NCBI RefSeq assembly: GCF_003600625.1
Contig: NZ_CP032489.1
Coordinates: 1,984,001 to 2,048,000, forward strand
From: Arachidicoccus soli
GTDB taxonomy: Bacteria; Bacteroidota; Bacteroidia; Chitinophagales; Chitinophagaceae
Reading direction: 5' to 3'
Length of the DNA: 64,000 nt
Positions 37,462 through 46,874 of this stretch are shown here, one piece after another. The notes under the pieces are model-generated. The model was not told the DNA's origin and searched no databases. It worked only from the letters and a program-made list of their open reading frames with translations. The stretch's first letter is position 1; the number at the start of each line of letters is the position of its first letter. The translations under genes and the position numbers were made by a program.

Positions 37462-38766
37462 ATGTCAAATACATCCTACAAACCATTAGAAAAATTACAT
37501 GTTTTTAGCTTGAAAGGGGTTCAGATGAAAACCTTTCACATCACTTGGTTTATGTTTTTTATCTGCTTCTTCGGCTGGTTTGGTTTAGCACCACTAATGC
37601 CGACGATTCGAGGTGATTTACATTTAACGAAGTCCCAGGTAGGTAATTTAATTATTATTTCCGTTTCAACGACCATCATCGCGCGCCTTGTTATTGGAAA
37701 ACTTTGTGACAATTGGGGCCCAAGAAAAACAGCCATCCGGCTGCTACTGGCAGGTTCACTTCCGGTGATGTTGGTAGGGCTTGCGCATAGCTATACTTCA
37801 CTGCTTATTTTTCGTGGGGCGATTGGCATTATCGGCGCTTCATTTGTGATAACACAATACCATACATCTATGATGTTTGCGCCTGCCATCAAAGGTACTG
37901 CCAATGCATTTACAGGAGGATGGGGCAATCTCGGAGGAGGTGTGACAAACATGGTCATGCCCTTAATATTTGCAGTTATCGTAGGCTTTGGCTATACCAA
38001 AGAAGAGGCTTGGCGCTACGCTATGATCGTACCGGGTATTTTGATGTGGCTAACGGCATGGCTGTATGCGAAATATACAAAAGATACGCCAATGGGTAAT
38101 TTCACTGAGATTGGCCACCAGGCAAGTAAGAAAAAAACTGACTGGAAGATATTAAGCGATTGGAGAATCTGGGCGCTTACTGCCGGTTACGCTACTTGTT
38201 TTGGTGTAGAGATTACTTTTGATAATGTAGCGTCCTTACATTTTGTGGACAGTTTTCATCTTTCCTTAGAAACAGCCGGTCTGTGTGCAGGTATTTTTGG
38301 AGGAATGAATTTATTTGCCCGTGCATTAGGCGGTTTTGTTTCGGACAAGACCGGCAAAAAATATGGCATGCGTGGTAAAGGAATTTTCTTAGCGTGCATG
38401 CTTTTATTAGAAGGTATTGGCTTATTGTTCTTCGCTGCTGCAGGGACATTAGTTTTAGCCATCACCTGTATGCTCATTTTTGCTTTATTCTTAAAAATGG
38501 CAAATGGCGCAACTTATGGCATTGTTCCTTTTATCAATAAAGATAATGTTGGTTTAATAAGCGGGATTGTCGGAGCGGGAGGCAATTGTGGCGGAATGAT
38601 TTTCGGATTTCTTTTCAAAAGTCAATCGATCACTTATGTTCAAGCTTTTAATTATATAGGCATCGCCATTATTTGTGTTTCACTAATCGTATTGATTACC
38701 AAATTTAGAAAACCGGCATTTGTTATAGAAACTTCTGAAGAAGAGCTTGCAGGGGTCTTAGCATAA
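37462..38766 (+). CDS. narK: Nitrate/nitrite MFS transporter
   Basis: The 434-residue protein has about 12 membrane helices and the NNP-family signatures: FGWFGLAPLMPTIRGDLHLT in the first helices, RLVIGKLCDNWGPRKT in loop 2-3, AFTGGWGNLGGGVTNMVMP (nitrate signature, about residue 152) and GIVGAGGNCGGMIFGFLF (second signature, about 370). It carries nitrate into the cytoplasm for assimilation. A strong terminator follows directly, so it closes the first nitrate operon. Confidence 0.93.
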   Translation: MSNTSYKPLEKLHVFSLKGVQMKTFHITWFMFFICFFGWFGLAPLMPTIRGDLHLTKSQVGNLIIISVSTTIIARLVIGKLCDNWGPRKTAIRLLLAGSLPVMLVGLAHSYTSLLIFRGAIGIIGASFVITQYHTSMMFAPAIKGTANAFTGGWGNLGGGVTNMVMPLIFAVIVGFGYTKEEAWRYAMIVPGILMWLTAWLYAKYTKDTPMGNFTEIGHQASKKKTDWKILSDWRIWALTAGYATCFGVEITFDNVASLHFVDSFHLSLETAGLCAGIFGGMNLFARALGGFVSDKTGKKYGMRGKGIFLACMLLLEGIGLLFFAAAGTLVLAITCMLIFALFLKMANGATYGIVPFINKDNVGLISGIVGAGGNCGGMIFGFLFKSQSITYVQAFNYIGIAIICVSLIVLITKFRKPAFVIETSEEELAGVLA

Positions 38767-38769
38767 GTT

Positions 38770-38805
38770 GCCTTAAAAGGATTTTTAAGGCTTTTATTTT
38801 TTTAT
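38770..38805 (+). terminator. Rho-independent terminator after narK
   Basis: GCCTTAAAA (38770-38778) and TTTTAAGGC (38783-38791) form a perfect 9-bp stem with a GGAT loop, followed by TTTTATTTTTTTATT. It lies between narK and the globin gene. Confidence 0.88.
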
Positions 38806-38819
38806 TAAAATAACTAAAA

Positions 38820-39221
38820 ATGGAAAATAAAATAATTCAAAATGTACAGAATTCCTTTCAAAGCGTACTCCCGATTTCAGCGCAAGCAGCAGCGATTTTT
38901 TATTCGAAACTATTTGAGAAAGATCCCTCCCTCCAACCACTGTTTAAAGGAGACATGAAGGAACAAGGTAAGAAATTAATGATGATGTTATCGATGGCCG
39001 TCAATAGCCTGACCAACATGCAATCCTTAGTTCCGGTTTTAGAGAATTTAGGCAAGAGACATCTAGCATATGGAGTTTCGGATGAAATGTACGACACCGT
39101 AGGGACAGCATTAATTGAAACGCTGGAAACCGGACTGGGAGAATCGTTTACAGAAGACATTAAAAGCTCATGGGTAGCAGTATATACACAGATTGCGTCC
39201 ATAATGAAAAACGCGGCTTAG
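38820..39221 (+). CDS. Single-domain bacterial globin
   Basis: The 133-residue protein matches the globin domain of flavohemoglobins and Vitreoscilla hemoglobin, without a reductase part. LPISAQAAAIFYSKLFEKDPSLQPLF covers helices A-C, and the proximal His is in LGKRHLAYGV (about residue 81). Such globins oxidise or bind NO and would protect the cell from NO formed during nitrate and nitrite use. It starts only 15 bases after the terminator tail of the narK operon and 50 bases before nasA, so it depends on readthrough or on a promoter overlapping the terminator. Confidence 0.88.
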   Translation: MENKIIQNVQNSFQSVLPISAQAAAIFYSKLFEKDPSLQPLFKGDMKEQGKKLMMMLSMAVNSLTNMQSLVPVLENLGKRHLAYGVSDEMYDTVGTALIETLETGLGESFTEDIKSSWVAVYTQIASIMKNAA

Positions 39222-39273
39222 TTTAACGGTATCTAATTATTTCATCCCTGGATGAGTATTGTATGAAGCATTT

Positions 39274-42200
39274 ATGATGAAAGAAACCTTTACCACAACC
39301 TGTTGCTACTGTGGCGTGGGTTGCGGAATAAAAATTCAGAAAGATAATGCAGGGACATTGCAGCTTTCGGGTGACGAAGATCATCCGGTTAATAAGGGTA
39401 TGCTTTGTAGTAAAGGAATGAATTTGCATTATACCGTAATGGATAAAAGTGATAGACTGCTCTTTCCGCAGATGCGTTACAACAAAAACCGTCCTCGTCA
39501 AAGAGTTAGTTGGGATGCAGCTATCGAAAGGATTGCAGCCGTTTTTTCAACACTTATCAAAAAATATGGGCCCGATTCTGTTGCATTTTATGTTTCCGGC
39601 CAATGTCTTACTGAAGAGTATTATGTCGCGAATAAGCTCATGAAGGGCTTTATCGGCAGCAATAATATTGATAGCAACTCCCGGTTATGTATGAGTAGCG
39701 CCGTCGCAGCCTATAAAATGGCCCTGGGGGAAGATAGTGTACCCGGCTGTTATGATGATATAGAATTAGCTGATTGTATATTCGTATCGGGTGCGAACCC
39801 CGCTTGGTGTCATCCAATTTTGTGGCGGAGGGTTGAAGCAGCGAAAGCAGCTAACCCTAACTTAAAAATTATTGTAAGCGATCCTCGGCAAACACAGTCT
39901 TGCAGCCTGGCAGATGTACACCTTCAGTTAAAACCGGGAACAGATATCACCCTGCATCACGCCATTGGAAGAATATTGATAGAGAATGGAGACATCGATT
40001 TTGATTTTATCAAAAACCATGCTGAAGGCTTTAAGGATTATCAAAAACAAGTCATGCAACGCTCAGTGGAAGAAGCGGCGACTATTTGCGGCGTTCATGC
40101 ATCTGATTTACAAAAAGCGGCAGCATATATTGGGCGTTCTAATGGTTTTATCACCATGTGGACCATGGGTCTTAACCAAAGTGTAATTGGCGTAAATAAG
40201 AACCTCAGCCTCATCAACTTAAATTTAATTACCGGGCAGATAGGTAAACCGGGTAGCGGCCCCTTTTCTTTAACAGGCCAACCCAATGCTATGGGCGGAA
40301 GAGAGGTAGGTGGATTGGCCAATTTATTGGCAGCACATAAGAACTTAGGGAATGCGAGTGACCGGGAATTTATGCAACAATTTTGGGGTGGCACATCGAT
40401 TTCAGCCAACACCGGATATACAGCCACTCAAATGTTTGAAGCTTTGAATGACGGGCGCTTAAAGGCTATCTGGATAATGGGCACCAATCCTTTAGTGAGC
40501 TTACCTAATGCCCGTATTGCGGAAGAAGCTTTAAAAAAAGCAAAGTTTGTTGTTGTACAGGAAATTAGCAACAAGCCGGAAACACTGCAATATGCGGATG
40601 TTATTTTGCCGGCTGCAGCCTGGGCAGAAAAAGAAGGCACAATGACTAATTCTGAAAGGAGAATTACTTATCTAAACAAAATTACGGATGCTCTCGGTGA
40701 AGCAAGACCTGATGCAGAGATACTTTGTCATTTTGCAAAAAAAATGGGTTTTGAAGGGTTTGATTATGCGCATCCTTCAGAAATTTATGATGAACACGTA
40801 AGGTTAACAGAAGGTACTCATGTAGATATGAGTGGTTTAAATTATTCGATTTTAAAAGCAAAACGATCGGTGCAATGGCCTTATAAAAAAGAGGAAAAAG
40901 GACTTGGACAACAACGTTTATTTATCGATAGAAAGTTTTATACGCCATCTCAAAAAGCCATTATACACAGTTTTGAAGACAGTAATAAATCAGAGCAACC
41001 CAGTCCGGCATATCCTTTAATATTGACTACAGGGCGCATTCGTGACCAATGGCATACCATGAGCAAAACCGGAAAAGTAAACAAATTAAAGAAACATATT
41101 GCCAACGCTTATGTCGAGATTCACCCTGAAGATGCAAAAACACGAAAAATAAAAGAAAATGATTTAGTACTGGTAAAAAGTGTACGCGGTGAAGTTCGGG
41201 TAAATGCAAAAATCTCTGCAAGCATTCGCGAGGGTGTCGTTTTCTTGCCTATGCACTGGGGAAAAATATTAAACAGGGATCTTAATAGAGCAAATAATAT
41301 TACCAATAATTTATTAGACCCAATTTCTAAAGAGCCCGATTTCAAATTTTCGGCAGTAGAAGTTGCATTGTATCAAAAACCCAAACAGAAAATCGTCATT
41401 ATAGGTGCGGGTTCCGGTGCTTTTGGGTTTGTAAAAAGCTATAGAGCATTAAACAAAATAGATGAGATTGAAATTTTCAACAAAGAGGATCATCCATTTT
41501 ACAATCGTGTCATGTTGCCTGATTATATAAATGGTACACAAAATTGGCAACAACTTATCAAGATGAAAGATGAGGAAGAGTTTGACTTTGATATAAAATT
41601 ACATCGTGGAATAAGCATCGAAAATATAGATTGTACGAATAAGATGCTTACGGATCATCTTAACAATAAACATTCTTACGATATTCTAATACTGGCTACA
41701 GGAAGTCGCGCGGCGACAATGAAAGAAATGCCAGAGATTGAAGGAGTTTTTACGATGCGTACCCGTAACGATGCAGATCATTTTAAAAACTATCTGAATC
41801 CAGGAAAAGGAAAAGTGGTGATCGTAGGTGGTGGTCTAATTGGCATTGAGATGGCGGCATCTTTAAAAGAAATAAATATTGATGTCACCATTATTCATCG
41901 TAGCTCCAAACTAATGGATAAACAGTTGGATAATTTAGGGAGTCAATTGCTGGAAGAAGAATTGAAAGAAAAAGGAATCGACATTTTTTACAACGACGAA
42001 ATCGAAAGAGTATTTGGTGGGAAAAGGGTAACCGGCATTAAATTAAAAAGTGGCCAGGAAATCAATTGTCAAGCCATTATCTTGGGCATCGGAACTATCC
42101 CAAACATAGAATTGGCAAGAGCTTGCGGGCTTGAATGTAAGAGAGGAGTACTTGTAGACAACTATTTGCAAACATCGGATAGAAGTATTTTTGCCATAGG

Positions 42201-42810
42201 CGAAATTGCAGAGTTCGAAGGTTCTTTGTATGGCATTACGGCTGCGGCAGAACAACAAGCCGGAATTGTAGCACACTTCTTAAGTGGCAATATTTCCCAA
42301 TATTATGAAGGCTCTTTGTTGATGAATATATTGAAAATGCACGGTACAGATTTATGTTCTTTGGGGTTAACAACGATTCCTTCAGGCGACAGTTCTTATG
42401 AGGAAGTATTGTTTATAGATAAAGCAAAACGGTATTATAAAAAGTGTATCATTCATCATGATAGACTTGTAGGCGCAATTTTGATTGGAGACAAAACAGA
42501 ATTCATTGAATTTAAAGATTTGATAGAAAATAAAATTGAACTTTCTGAAAAACGTTTAGCGCTTTTACGCTCCGGGAAGAAAGCTGAACCGGTTTTAGGC
42601 AAGCTCATCTGCTCTTGTGGCAATGTAGGGGAAGGGAATATAATCAACAAAATAAAGGAAGGAAATATGCAGCTAAAATCACTATGTACATCATCGGGCG
42701 CAGGCTTGGGTTGTGGTAGCTGCCGTTCTGAAATACAAGTTATTCTAGAAAGAATGATTGAGAAAGAAGAAAAAAGTTCAGGACCAAGTGTAGTAAAAGT
42801 CGGGGCATAA
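39274..42810 (+). CDS. nasA: Assimilatory nitrate reductase fused to FAD reductase and BFD domain
   Basis: This cytoplasmic protein of about 1,178 residues joins two enzymes. The N-terminal 700 residues are a molybdopterin nitrate reductase with a [4Fe-4S] motif (CCYCGVGCG, then MLCSKG), the probable Mo-ligand Cys in SNSRLCMSSAV, and a molydopterin-dinucleotide-binding domain near 600-700. From about residue 705 an FAD/NAD(P)H oxidoreductase begins (VIIGAGSGAFGF, VVIVGGGLIGIEMAASL), and a BFD-type [2Fe-2S] domain ends the protein (CSCGNVGEGN and CTSSGAGLGCGSC). The fusion should carry electrons from NAD(P)H to nitrate in one chain, replacing a separate NasB. I chose the ATG at 39274 (or 39277) over an in-frame TTG at 39259. 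Confidence 0.93.
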   Translation: MMKETFTTTCCYCGVGCGIKIQKDNAGTLQLSGDEDHPVNKGMLCSKGMNLHYTVMDKSDRLLFPQMRYNKNRPRQRVSWDAAIERIAAVFSTLIKKYGPDSVAFYVSGQCLTEEYYVANKLMKGFIGSNNIDSNSRLCMSSAVAAYKMALGEDSVPGCYDDIELADCIFVSGANPAWCHPILWRRVEAAKAANPNLKIIVSDPRQTQSCSLADVHLQLKPGTDITLHHAIGRILIENGDIDFDFIKNHAEGFKDYQKQVMQRSVEEAATICGVHASDLQKAAAYIGRSNGFITMWTMGLNQSVIGVNKNLSLINLNLITGQIGKPGSGPFSLTGQPNAMGGREVGGLANLLAAHKNLGNASDREFMQQFWGGTSISANTGYTATQMFEALNDGRLKAIWIMGTNPLVSLPNARIAEEALKKAKFVVVQEISNKPETLQYADVILPAAAWAEKEGTMTNSERRITYLNKITDALGEARPDAEILCHFAKKMGFEGFDYAHPSEIYDEHVRLTEGTHVDMSGLNYSILKAKRSVQWPYKKEEKGLGQQRLFIDRKFYTPSQKAIIHSFEDSNKSEQPSPAYPLILTTGRIRDQWHTMSKTGKVNKLKKHIANAYVEIHPEDAKTRKIKENDLVLVKSVRGEVRVNAKISASIREGVVFLPMHWGKILNRDLNRANNITNNLLDPISKEPDFKFSAVEVALYQKPKQKIVIIGAGSGAFGFVKSYRALNKIDEIEIFNKEDHPFYNRVMLPDYINGTQNWQQLIKMKDEEEFDFDIKLHRGISIENIDCTNKMLTDHLNNKHSYDILILATGSRAATMKEMPEIEGVFTMRTRNDADHFKNYLNPGKGKVVIVGGGLIGIEMAASLKEINIDVTIIHRSSKLMDKQLDNLGSQLLEEELKEKGIDIFYNDEIERVFGGKRVTGIKLKSGQEINCQAIILGIGTIPNIELARACGLECKRGVLVDNYLQTSDRSIFAIGEIAEFEGSLYGITAAAEQQAGIVAHFLSGNISQYYEGSLLMNILKMHGTDLCSLGLTTIPSGDSSYEEVLFIDKAKRYYKKCIIHHDRLVGAILIGDKTEFIEFKDLIENKIELSEKRLALLRSGKKAEPVLGKLICSCGNVGEGNIINKIKEGNMQLKSLCTSSGAGLGCGSCRSEIQVILERMIEKEEKSSGPSVVKVGA

Positions 42811-42849
42811 AATTATTGAGCCTTATTTTTCTTATAAAATACTGTAATC

Positions 42850-44340
42850 ATGGTAACATCAAATGCAATCGTTATCAATTTCAAGGGAGGTATTATTTCA
42901 CCCGGGTATCTGAAAGAGGTGCTACTTTTAGCAAAAGAAGCACGGGTAGAAAATCTACGTTTTGGGCTGCGTCAACAATTATTGCTGGATATCCCCTTAA
43001 AATATTTTCCGGACTTTGCCAATGCCTGTAAAGAGAAGGGGATCCTTTTTTACAATAAAAAAGAAGCCCTCCCAAACATTGTAAGCTCCTACCCTGCCGA
43101 TGGAATTTTTACCAGTAACAGCTGGTTAAAAGAGGGTGTTTATAAAGATATTTTTGACTTATTTGATTATGAACCCCAATTAAAAATAAATATCTGTGAT
43201 AAAAATCAACGTTTCGTTTTGTTTTTTACCGGGCATTTGAATTGGGTTAGTTCGCCAACTGCACATTTTTGGTATTTATATATCCGGTTTCCGCATTCAC
43301 GCGCCATTTATTGCTGGCCTGAATTAATTTACACCAACGATATTGCCAATCTTTCAAAAGTATTAGAAAAGTTAATATTAAATCCAACAAATGAAGAAGC
43401 AAATGGGAATATTTTCTATCAAATAATAAAAAGAAATAAAAAATCACATTATACCACCAAGGCCATCGAGGAGCAATTGTCCATTCCAAAATTCTCACTT
43501 TCTTATTACGAAGGTTTTAATAAATCAGAAAGCAGTTATTGGTTAGGAATTTATCGGAGAGACGAGTTATTTTCGCTAAAATTCTTGCTAGAAGCCTGTG
43601 AAATATGTTTAGCAACAAGAGTGGGTGAAATTTATACAACCAGTTGGAAAAGTCTCATTATAAAAGGAATAGACCCCGGTCAAAGACATTATTGGGATTT
43701 TATACTTGGAAAGTTTCGTATCAATGTGCGCCATGCTGCCAATGAATTAAACTGGCAAATTGAAGACAATAAAGAAGCGCTGATTTTGAAAAGAATCATC
43801 ATCCGATATTTTGATAAAGAAGATGTACGTACATTTGGTTTGTGTTTTGCAATTCAAACAAAACCTCTATTCAACATGTTCGCATCGATTGTCATTCGTA
43901 AAAGCAATCTCAAAAACCTGAACCGATTAAAATCTTTAGATCGATACGATATCTTATATGAAAACAGCTTCAACCCAAATGGAGCAGGGCTAACATTATT
44001 CCGTGAAAAAGTCGAAAAGAATTTCATCGGCCCTTACTTAGTTTCACTTTGCAAAATGTTCTACGAACGAGAAAGCGACGGCAATCTATTGACTGAAGAC
44101 AATACTCAAACTGCCTACAGTGAGCAGCCTTTACAAGAGGAGAAATATATTCACCAATGTAAGCATTGCCTCACTGTATATGACGAAACGGAAGAGAATA
44201 CATCAGGTGAATCTTATATAGGTAAAAGCTTTGAAGAACTCCCGCAAAATTATACTTGCCCATTATGTGATTCGGGTAAGGGAGATTTTATAAGAATCAA
44301 ACAAGAGCAATTGGAATTTGTGGAAATAGATTCTAAATAA
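42850..44340 (+). CDS. Rubredoxin fused to a degenerate siroheme-reductase-like protein
   Basis: The 496-residue protein ends in a rubredoxin domain (about 435-490) with both iron-binding pairs, CKHC and CPLC. Its first 70 residues (GGIISPGYLKEVLLLAKEAR, FGLRQQLLLDIPLKYFPDFA) resemble the ferredoxin-like half-domain of nitrite and sulfite reductases; compare GGEITPEKLIIIGEVAKKYN in NirB here. The middle region lacks the CxxxxxC and CxxxC pairs that hold siroheme and [4Fe-4S]. It may therefore be an electron-transfer partner that docks like a reductase half rather than an enzyme. It lies between nasA and moaA, 7 bases from moaA, so a function in nitrate reduction is likely. Confidence 0.72.
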   Translation: MVTSNAIVINFKGGIISPGYLKEVLLLAKEARVENLRFGLRQQLLLDIPLKYFPDFANACKEKGILFYNKKEALPNIVSSYPADGIFTSNSWLKEGVYKDIFDLFDYEPQLKINICDKNQRFVLFFTGHLNWVSSPTAHFWYLYIRFPHSRAIYCWPELIYTNDIANLSKVLEKLILNPTNEEANGNIFYQIIKRNKKSHYTTKAIEEQLSIPKFSLSYYEGFNKSESSYWLGIYRRDELFSLKFLLEACEICLATRVGEIYTTSWKSLIIKGIDPGQRHYWDFILGKFRINVRHAANELNWQIEDNKEALILKRIIIRYFDKEDVRTFGLCFAIQTKPLFNMFASIVIRKSNLKNLNRLKSLDRYDILYENSFNPNGAGLTLFREKVEKNFIGPYLVSLCKMFYERESDGNLLTEDNTQTAYSEQPLQEEKYIHQCKHCLTVYDETEENTSGESYIGKSFEELPQNYTCPLCDSGKGDFIRIKQEQLEFVEIDSK

Positions 44341-44346
44341 ATAAAG

Positions 44347-45327
44347 ATGCAACTAACAGACACATTTGGGCGCGTACATAACTATTTACGCTTATCGCTG
44401 ACACATCATTGTAATTTTAAGTGTATATATTGCATGCCGCAAACACATGCAGCATTTCCTGCCAAGTCTATCATGAATGCGGATGAAATAGATGCATTTG
44501 CAAATATATTTTATACCCTTGGTGTCAATAAAATTCGACTCACAGGGGGTGAGCCATTATTGAGAAAAGATGCAGGAGAAATTATAGAAAGGCTTTCAAA
44601 ATATCCGGTAGCGCTTAGTATAACAACGAATGGCGCGAGGCTTCACCATTATCTATCTTCTTTTAAAAGGGCAGGATTAAAATCAGTAAATATTAGTTTA
44701 GATACCTTGCAAGAAAAAAAATTTTTAGCAATAACCAAGACAAATTTTTTCTCACAGGTATGGGAAAATATTCATCAAATGTTGCATGAAGGCTTTAGGG
44801 TGAAAATTAATATGGTCCTAATGAAAGGTGTAAATGATGAGGAGATTATTGATTTCGTAGCATTGACAAAAGACACAGATCTGGAAGTTCGCTTTATCGA
44901 GTACATGCCCTTTAACGGAAACCTTTGGGAAAGCAAAAAAGTAATGTCCCAGACTGAGCTTTTAGGCTTAATTGCTGCTAAATATAATTTCTCATCAAAA
45001 ACAGGCAACCTCCACGATACGGCAAATCATTATCAAGTGGATAATTTTTTGGGAAGCTTTGCGACTATCAGTACCATGAGTCATCCTTTTTGCAGTGGTT
45101 GCAACAGAATGAGGTTAACGGCCGACGGCAAGATGAAGAATTGTTTGTTCTCCAAAAAAGAAACCGATTTATTGACTGCCTATAGAAATGGAGAAGACGT
45201 TGTACCTTTTATAAAACAATCAATTTTAGAGAAAGCATTCGCAACAGGCGGACAATTTTATGGTGACTTTAATAAAATCAACGTTTCCAATATCCGTAAT
45301 AGAAGCATGGTGGACATTGGCGGATAA
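44347..45327 (+). CDS. moaA: GTP 3',8-cyclase
   Basis: The 326-residue radical SAM enzyme starts molybdenum cofactor synthesis by converting GTP to 3',8-cyclo-GTP. It has the radical SAM motif CNFKCIYC (about residue 23-30), the SAM-binding TGGEPLLRKD, the second cluster FCSGCNRMRLTADGKMKNC (about 250-268) and the conserved C-terminal Gly-Gly. It opens the cofactor section of the operon. Confidence 0.96.
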   Translation: MQLTDTFGRVHNYLRLSLTHHCNFKCIYCMPQTHAAFPAKSIMNADEIDAFANIFYTLGVNKIRLTGGEPLLRKDAGEIIERLSKYPVALSITTNGARLHHYLSSFKRAGLKSVNISLDTLQEKKFLAITKTNFFSQVWENIHQMLHEGFRVKINMVLMKGVNDEEIIDFVALTKDTDLEVRFIEYMPFNGNLWESKKVMSQTELLGLIAAKYNFSSKTGNLHDTANHYQVDNFLGSFATISTMSHPFCSGCNRMRLTADGKMKNCLFSKKETDLLTAYRNGEDVVPFIKQSILEKAFATGGQFYGDFNKINVSNIRNRSMVDIGG

Positions 45328-45381
45328 AATATAAAGTAGCACCCTAAATTTTAATATATAGATATAAAAATAACTTTTCAA

Positions 45382-45669
45382 ATGAAGCCGATCATCACAA
45401 TCGAATATTGCCCAAAATGCGGATGGCTACTGCGTTCTGCTTATATAGCCCAGGAATTGCTTACTACATTTGTCAATGATCTGGAAGGCATACTATTGAA
45501 GCCTTCTGAAGAAGGGGGCCATTTTAGTATTCAAATAAATGAAGTAGTTGTTTTCGACAGAAAAGAACAGGCCGGATTTCCTGAAATAAAAACGTTAAAA
45601 CAAATAATTAGGGATATAATAAACCCTGAAAAAGATCTGGGGCATTCTGATAAGAAAAAAGAAAATTGA
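45382..45669 (+). CDS. SelW/Rdx-family small redox protein
   Basis: The 95-residue protein has the Rdx/SelT-W-H layout: a first beta-strand ending in a CPKC motif (IEYCPKCGWLLRSAY), a thioredoxin-like small fold and GGHFSIQINEVVVFDRKEQAGFP around residue 45-67. The position of selenocysteine in animal SelW is Cys here. A thiol-redox role is likely; its presence between moaA and moeA suggests that it serves cofactor or nitrate enzymes, but this is unproven. Confidence 0.82.
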   Translation: MKPIITIEYCPKCGWLLRSAYIAQELLTTFVNDLEGILLKPSEEGGHFSIQINEVVVFDRKEQAGFPEIKTLKQIIRDIINPEKDLGHSDKKKEN

Positions 45670-45676
45670 GCAAATA

Positions 45677-46858
45677 ATGATTTCTGTAATAGAAGCAAAA
45701 AATATTATTAAAGGAAAAGTGCAAGCTTTACAACCAAGAAAATTGGCAATTGAAGATGCGGCCTTTTTAACACTGGCTGAAAATATTGTAGCATTTGACG
45801 ATGTGCCAGCTTTTGCGCAATCAGCAATGGATGGATATGCTTTTAATTTCAATGATTTTCTTACGGAAAACACTTTATTGGTGGAAGAAGAAATGGCTGC
45901 AGGCGATAATAAAAACATTGTTTTAAAGCGGGGGCAGGCAGTGCGCATTTTTACGGGAGCGGTCTTGCCTGAAAATGCAGACACTGTGGTGATGCAGGAA
46001 AAAATTTCGTTGGTAAAAAATGCCTTAATCATCAAAGATGAAATGCTGAAATGCGGAAGCAATGTCCGTTTGAGGGGTTCGGAAATAAAAGCGGATGAAA
46101 TTGCCATGAGGAGCGGAGCTAGTTTAACTCCCTCTGCTATTGGCTTTTTGGCTTCCATCGGCATCGATGAAATTATGGCTTTCCCAAAACCTTCTGTGCA
46201 CATTATTGTTACAGGAAAAGAGTTGAAAAAGCCAGGGGAAAAATTGTTGCATGGACAGGTCTATGAAGCCAATTCTTTTTCTTTGCAAGCAGCTTTCCAT
46301 CAGGTGTATATTAGGAATGTTCATATCCATTTTGCAGAAGATAATCTGGCCATTTTACAAAAGGAATTAGCAACTGCTTTACAACATGCGGATTTAGTTA
46401 TTTTGACTGGGGGTGTGAGTGTAGGGGATTATGATTTTGTGCTGGAGGCAACTAGAAATTGTGGGGTGGAACAACATTTTCACAAGCTAAAACAAAAACC
46501 AGGTAAGCCTTTGTTCTTTGGCATGAAGGGCCAAATACCTGTATTTGGATTACCTGGGAATCCCTCTTCTGTGCTGACTTGTTTTTATGAATATGTATTG
46601 CTGGCATTGGAAAAAATGAGTCAGCAGAAAGAGTTTATTCGCAGCACCAAAAAGATCTTGACAAACAGTATAGAGAAAAAGGCCGGACTTACACATTTCT
46701 TAAAAGGCCTTTACAAAGATGATAAAGTAGCGCCTTTAGGAGCGCAAGAATCCTATCGTTTAAGTTCTTTTGCACAAGCCAATTGTTTGATTTGCCTGGA
46801 AGAAGAAAAATCGGTATTTGAAAAAGGGGAACTTGTTGAAGTTCATATTATTCATTAA
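45677..46858 (+). CDS. moeA: Molybdopterin molybdenumtransferase
   Basis: The 393-residue enzyme inserts molybdate into adenylylated molybdopterin. Signatures are PAFAQSAMDGYAFNF (about residue 50), GQAVRIFTGAVLPENADTVVMQE (about 90), VILTGGVSVGDYDFV (about 240) and FGLPGNPSSVLTCFYEYV (about 292). The length and four-domain order are usual. It starts 7 bases after the SelW-like gene. Confidence 0.95.
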   Translation: MISVIEAKNIIKGKVQALQPRKLAIEDAAFLTLAENIVAFDDVPAFAQSAMDGYAFNFNDFLTENTLLVEEEMAAGDNKNIVLKRGQAVRIFTGAVLPENADTVVMQEKISLVKNALIIKDEMLKCGSNVRLRGSEIKADEIAMRSGASLTPSAIGFLASIGIDEIMAFPKPSVHIIVTGKELKKPGEKLLHGQVYEANSFSLQAAFHQVYIRNVHIHFAEDNLAILQKELATALQHADLVILTGGVSVGDYDFVLEATRNCGVEQHFHKLKQKPGKPLFFGMKGQIPVFGLPGNPSSVLTCFYEYVLLALEKMSQQKEFIRSTKKILTNSIEKKAGLTHFLKGLYKDDKVAPLGAQESYRLSSFAQANCLICLEEEKSVFEKGELVEVHIIH

Positions 46859-46874
46859 ACAAAAATAAAATACC

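Noticed and set aside
39259-39273. TTG start giving five extra residues on nasA
   Set aside because: ATG at 39274 or 39277 begins directly before the conserved iron-sulfur region, so the rarer TTG is not needed.
44341-44346. Molybdenum cofactor riboswitch before moaA
   Set aside because: Only 6 bases separate the stop of the preceding gene from moaA, so no leader RNA can fit there.
45595-46203. 202-codon minus-strand open frame across moeA
   Set aside because: It is the reverse shadow of moeA, which has clear family motifs in the forward frame; the reverse translation is Ser/Ala/Lys-rich without motifs.
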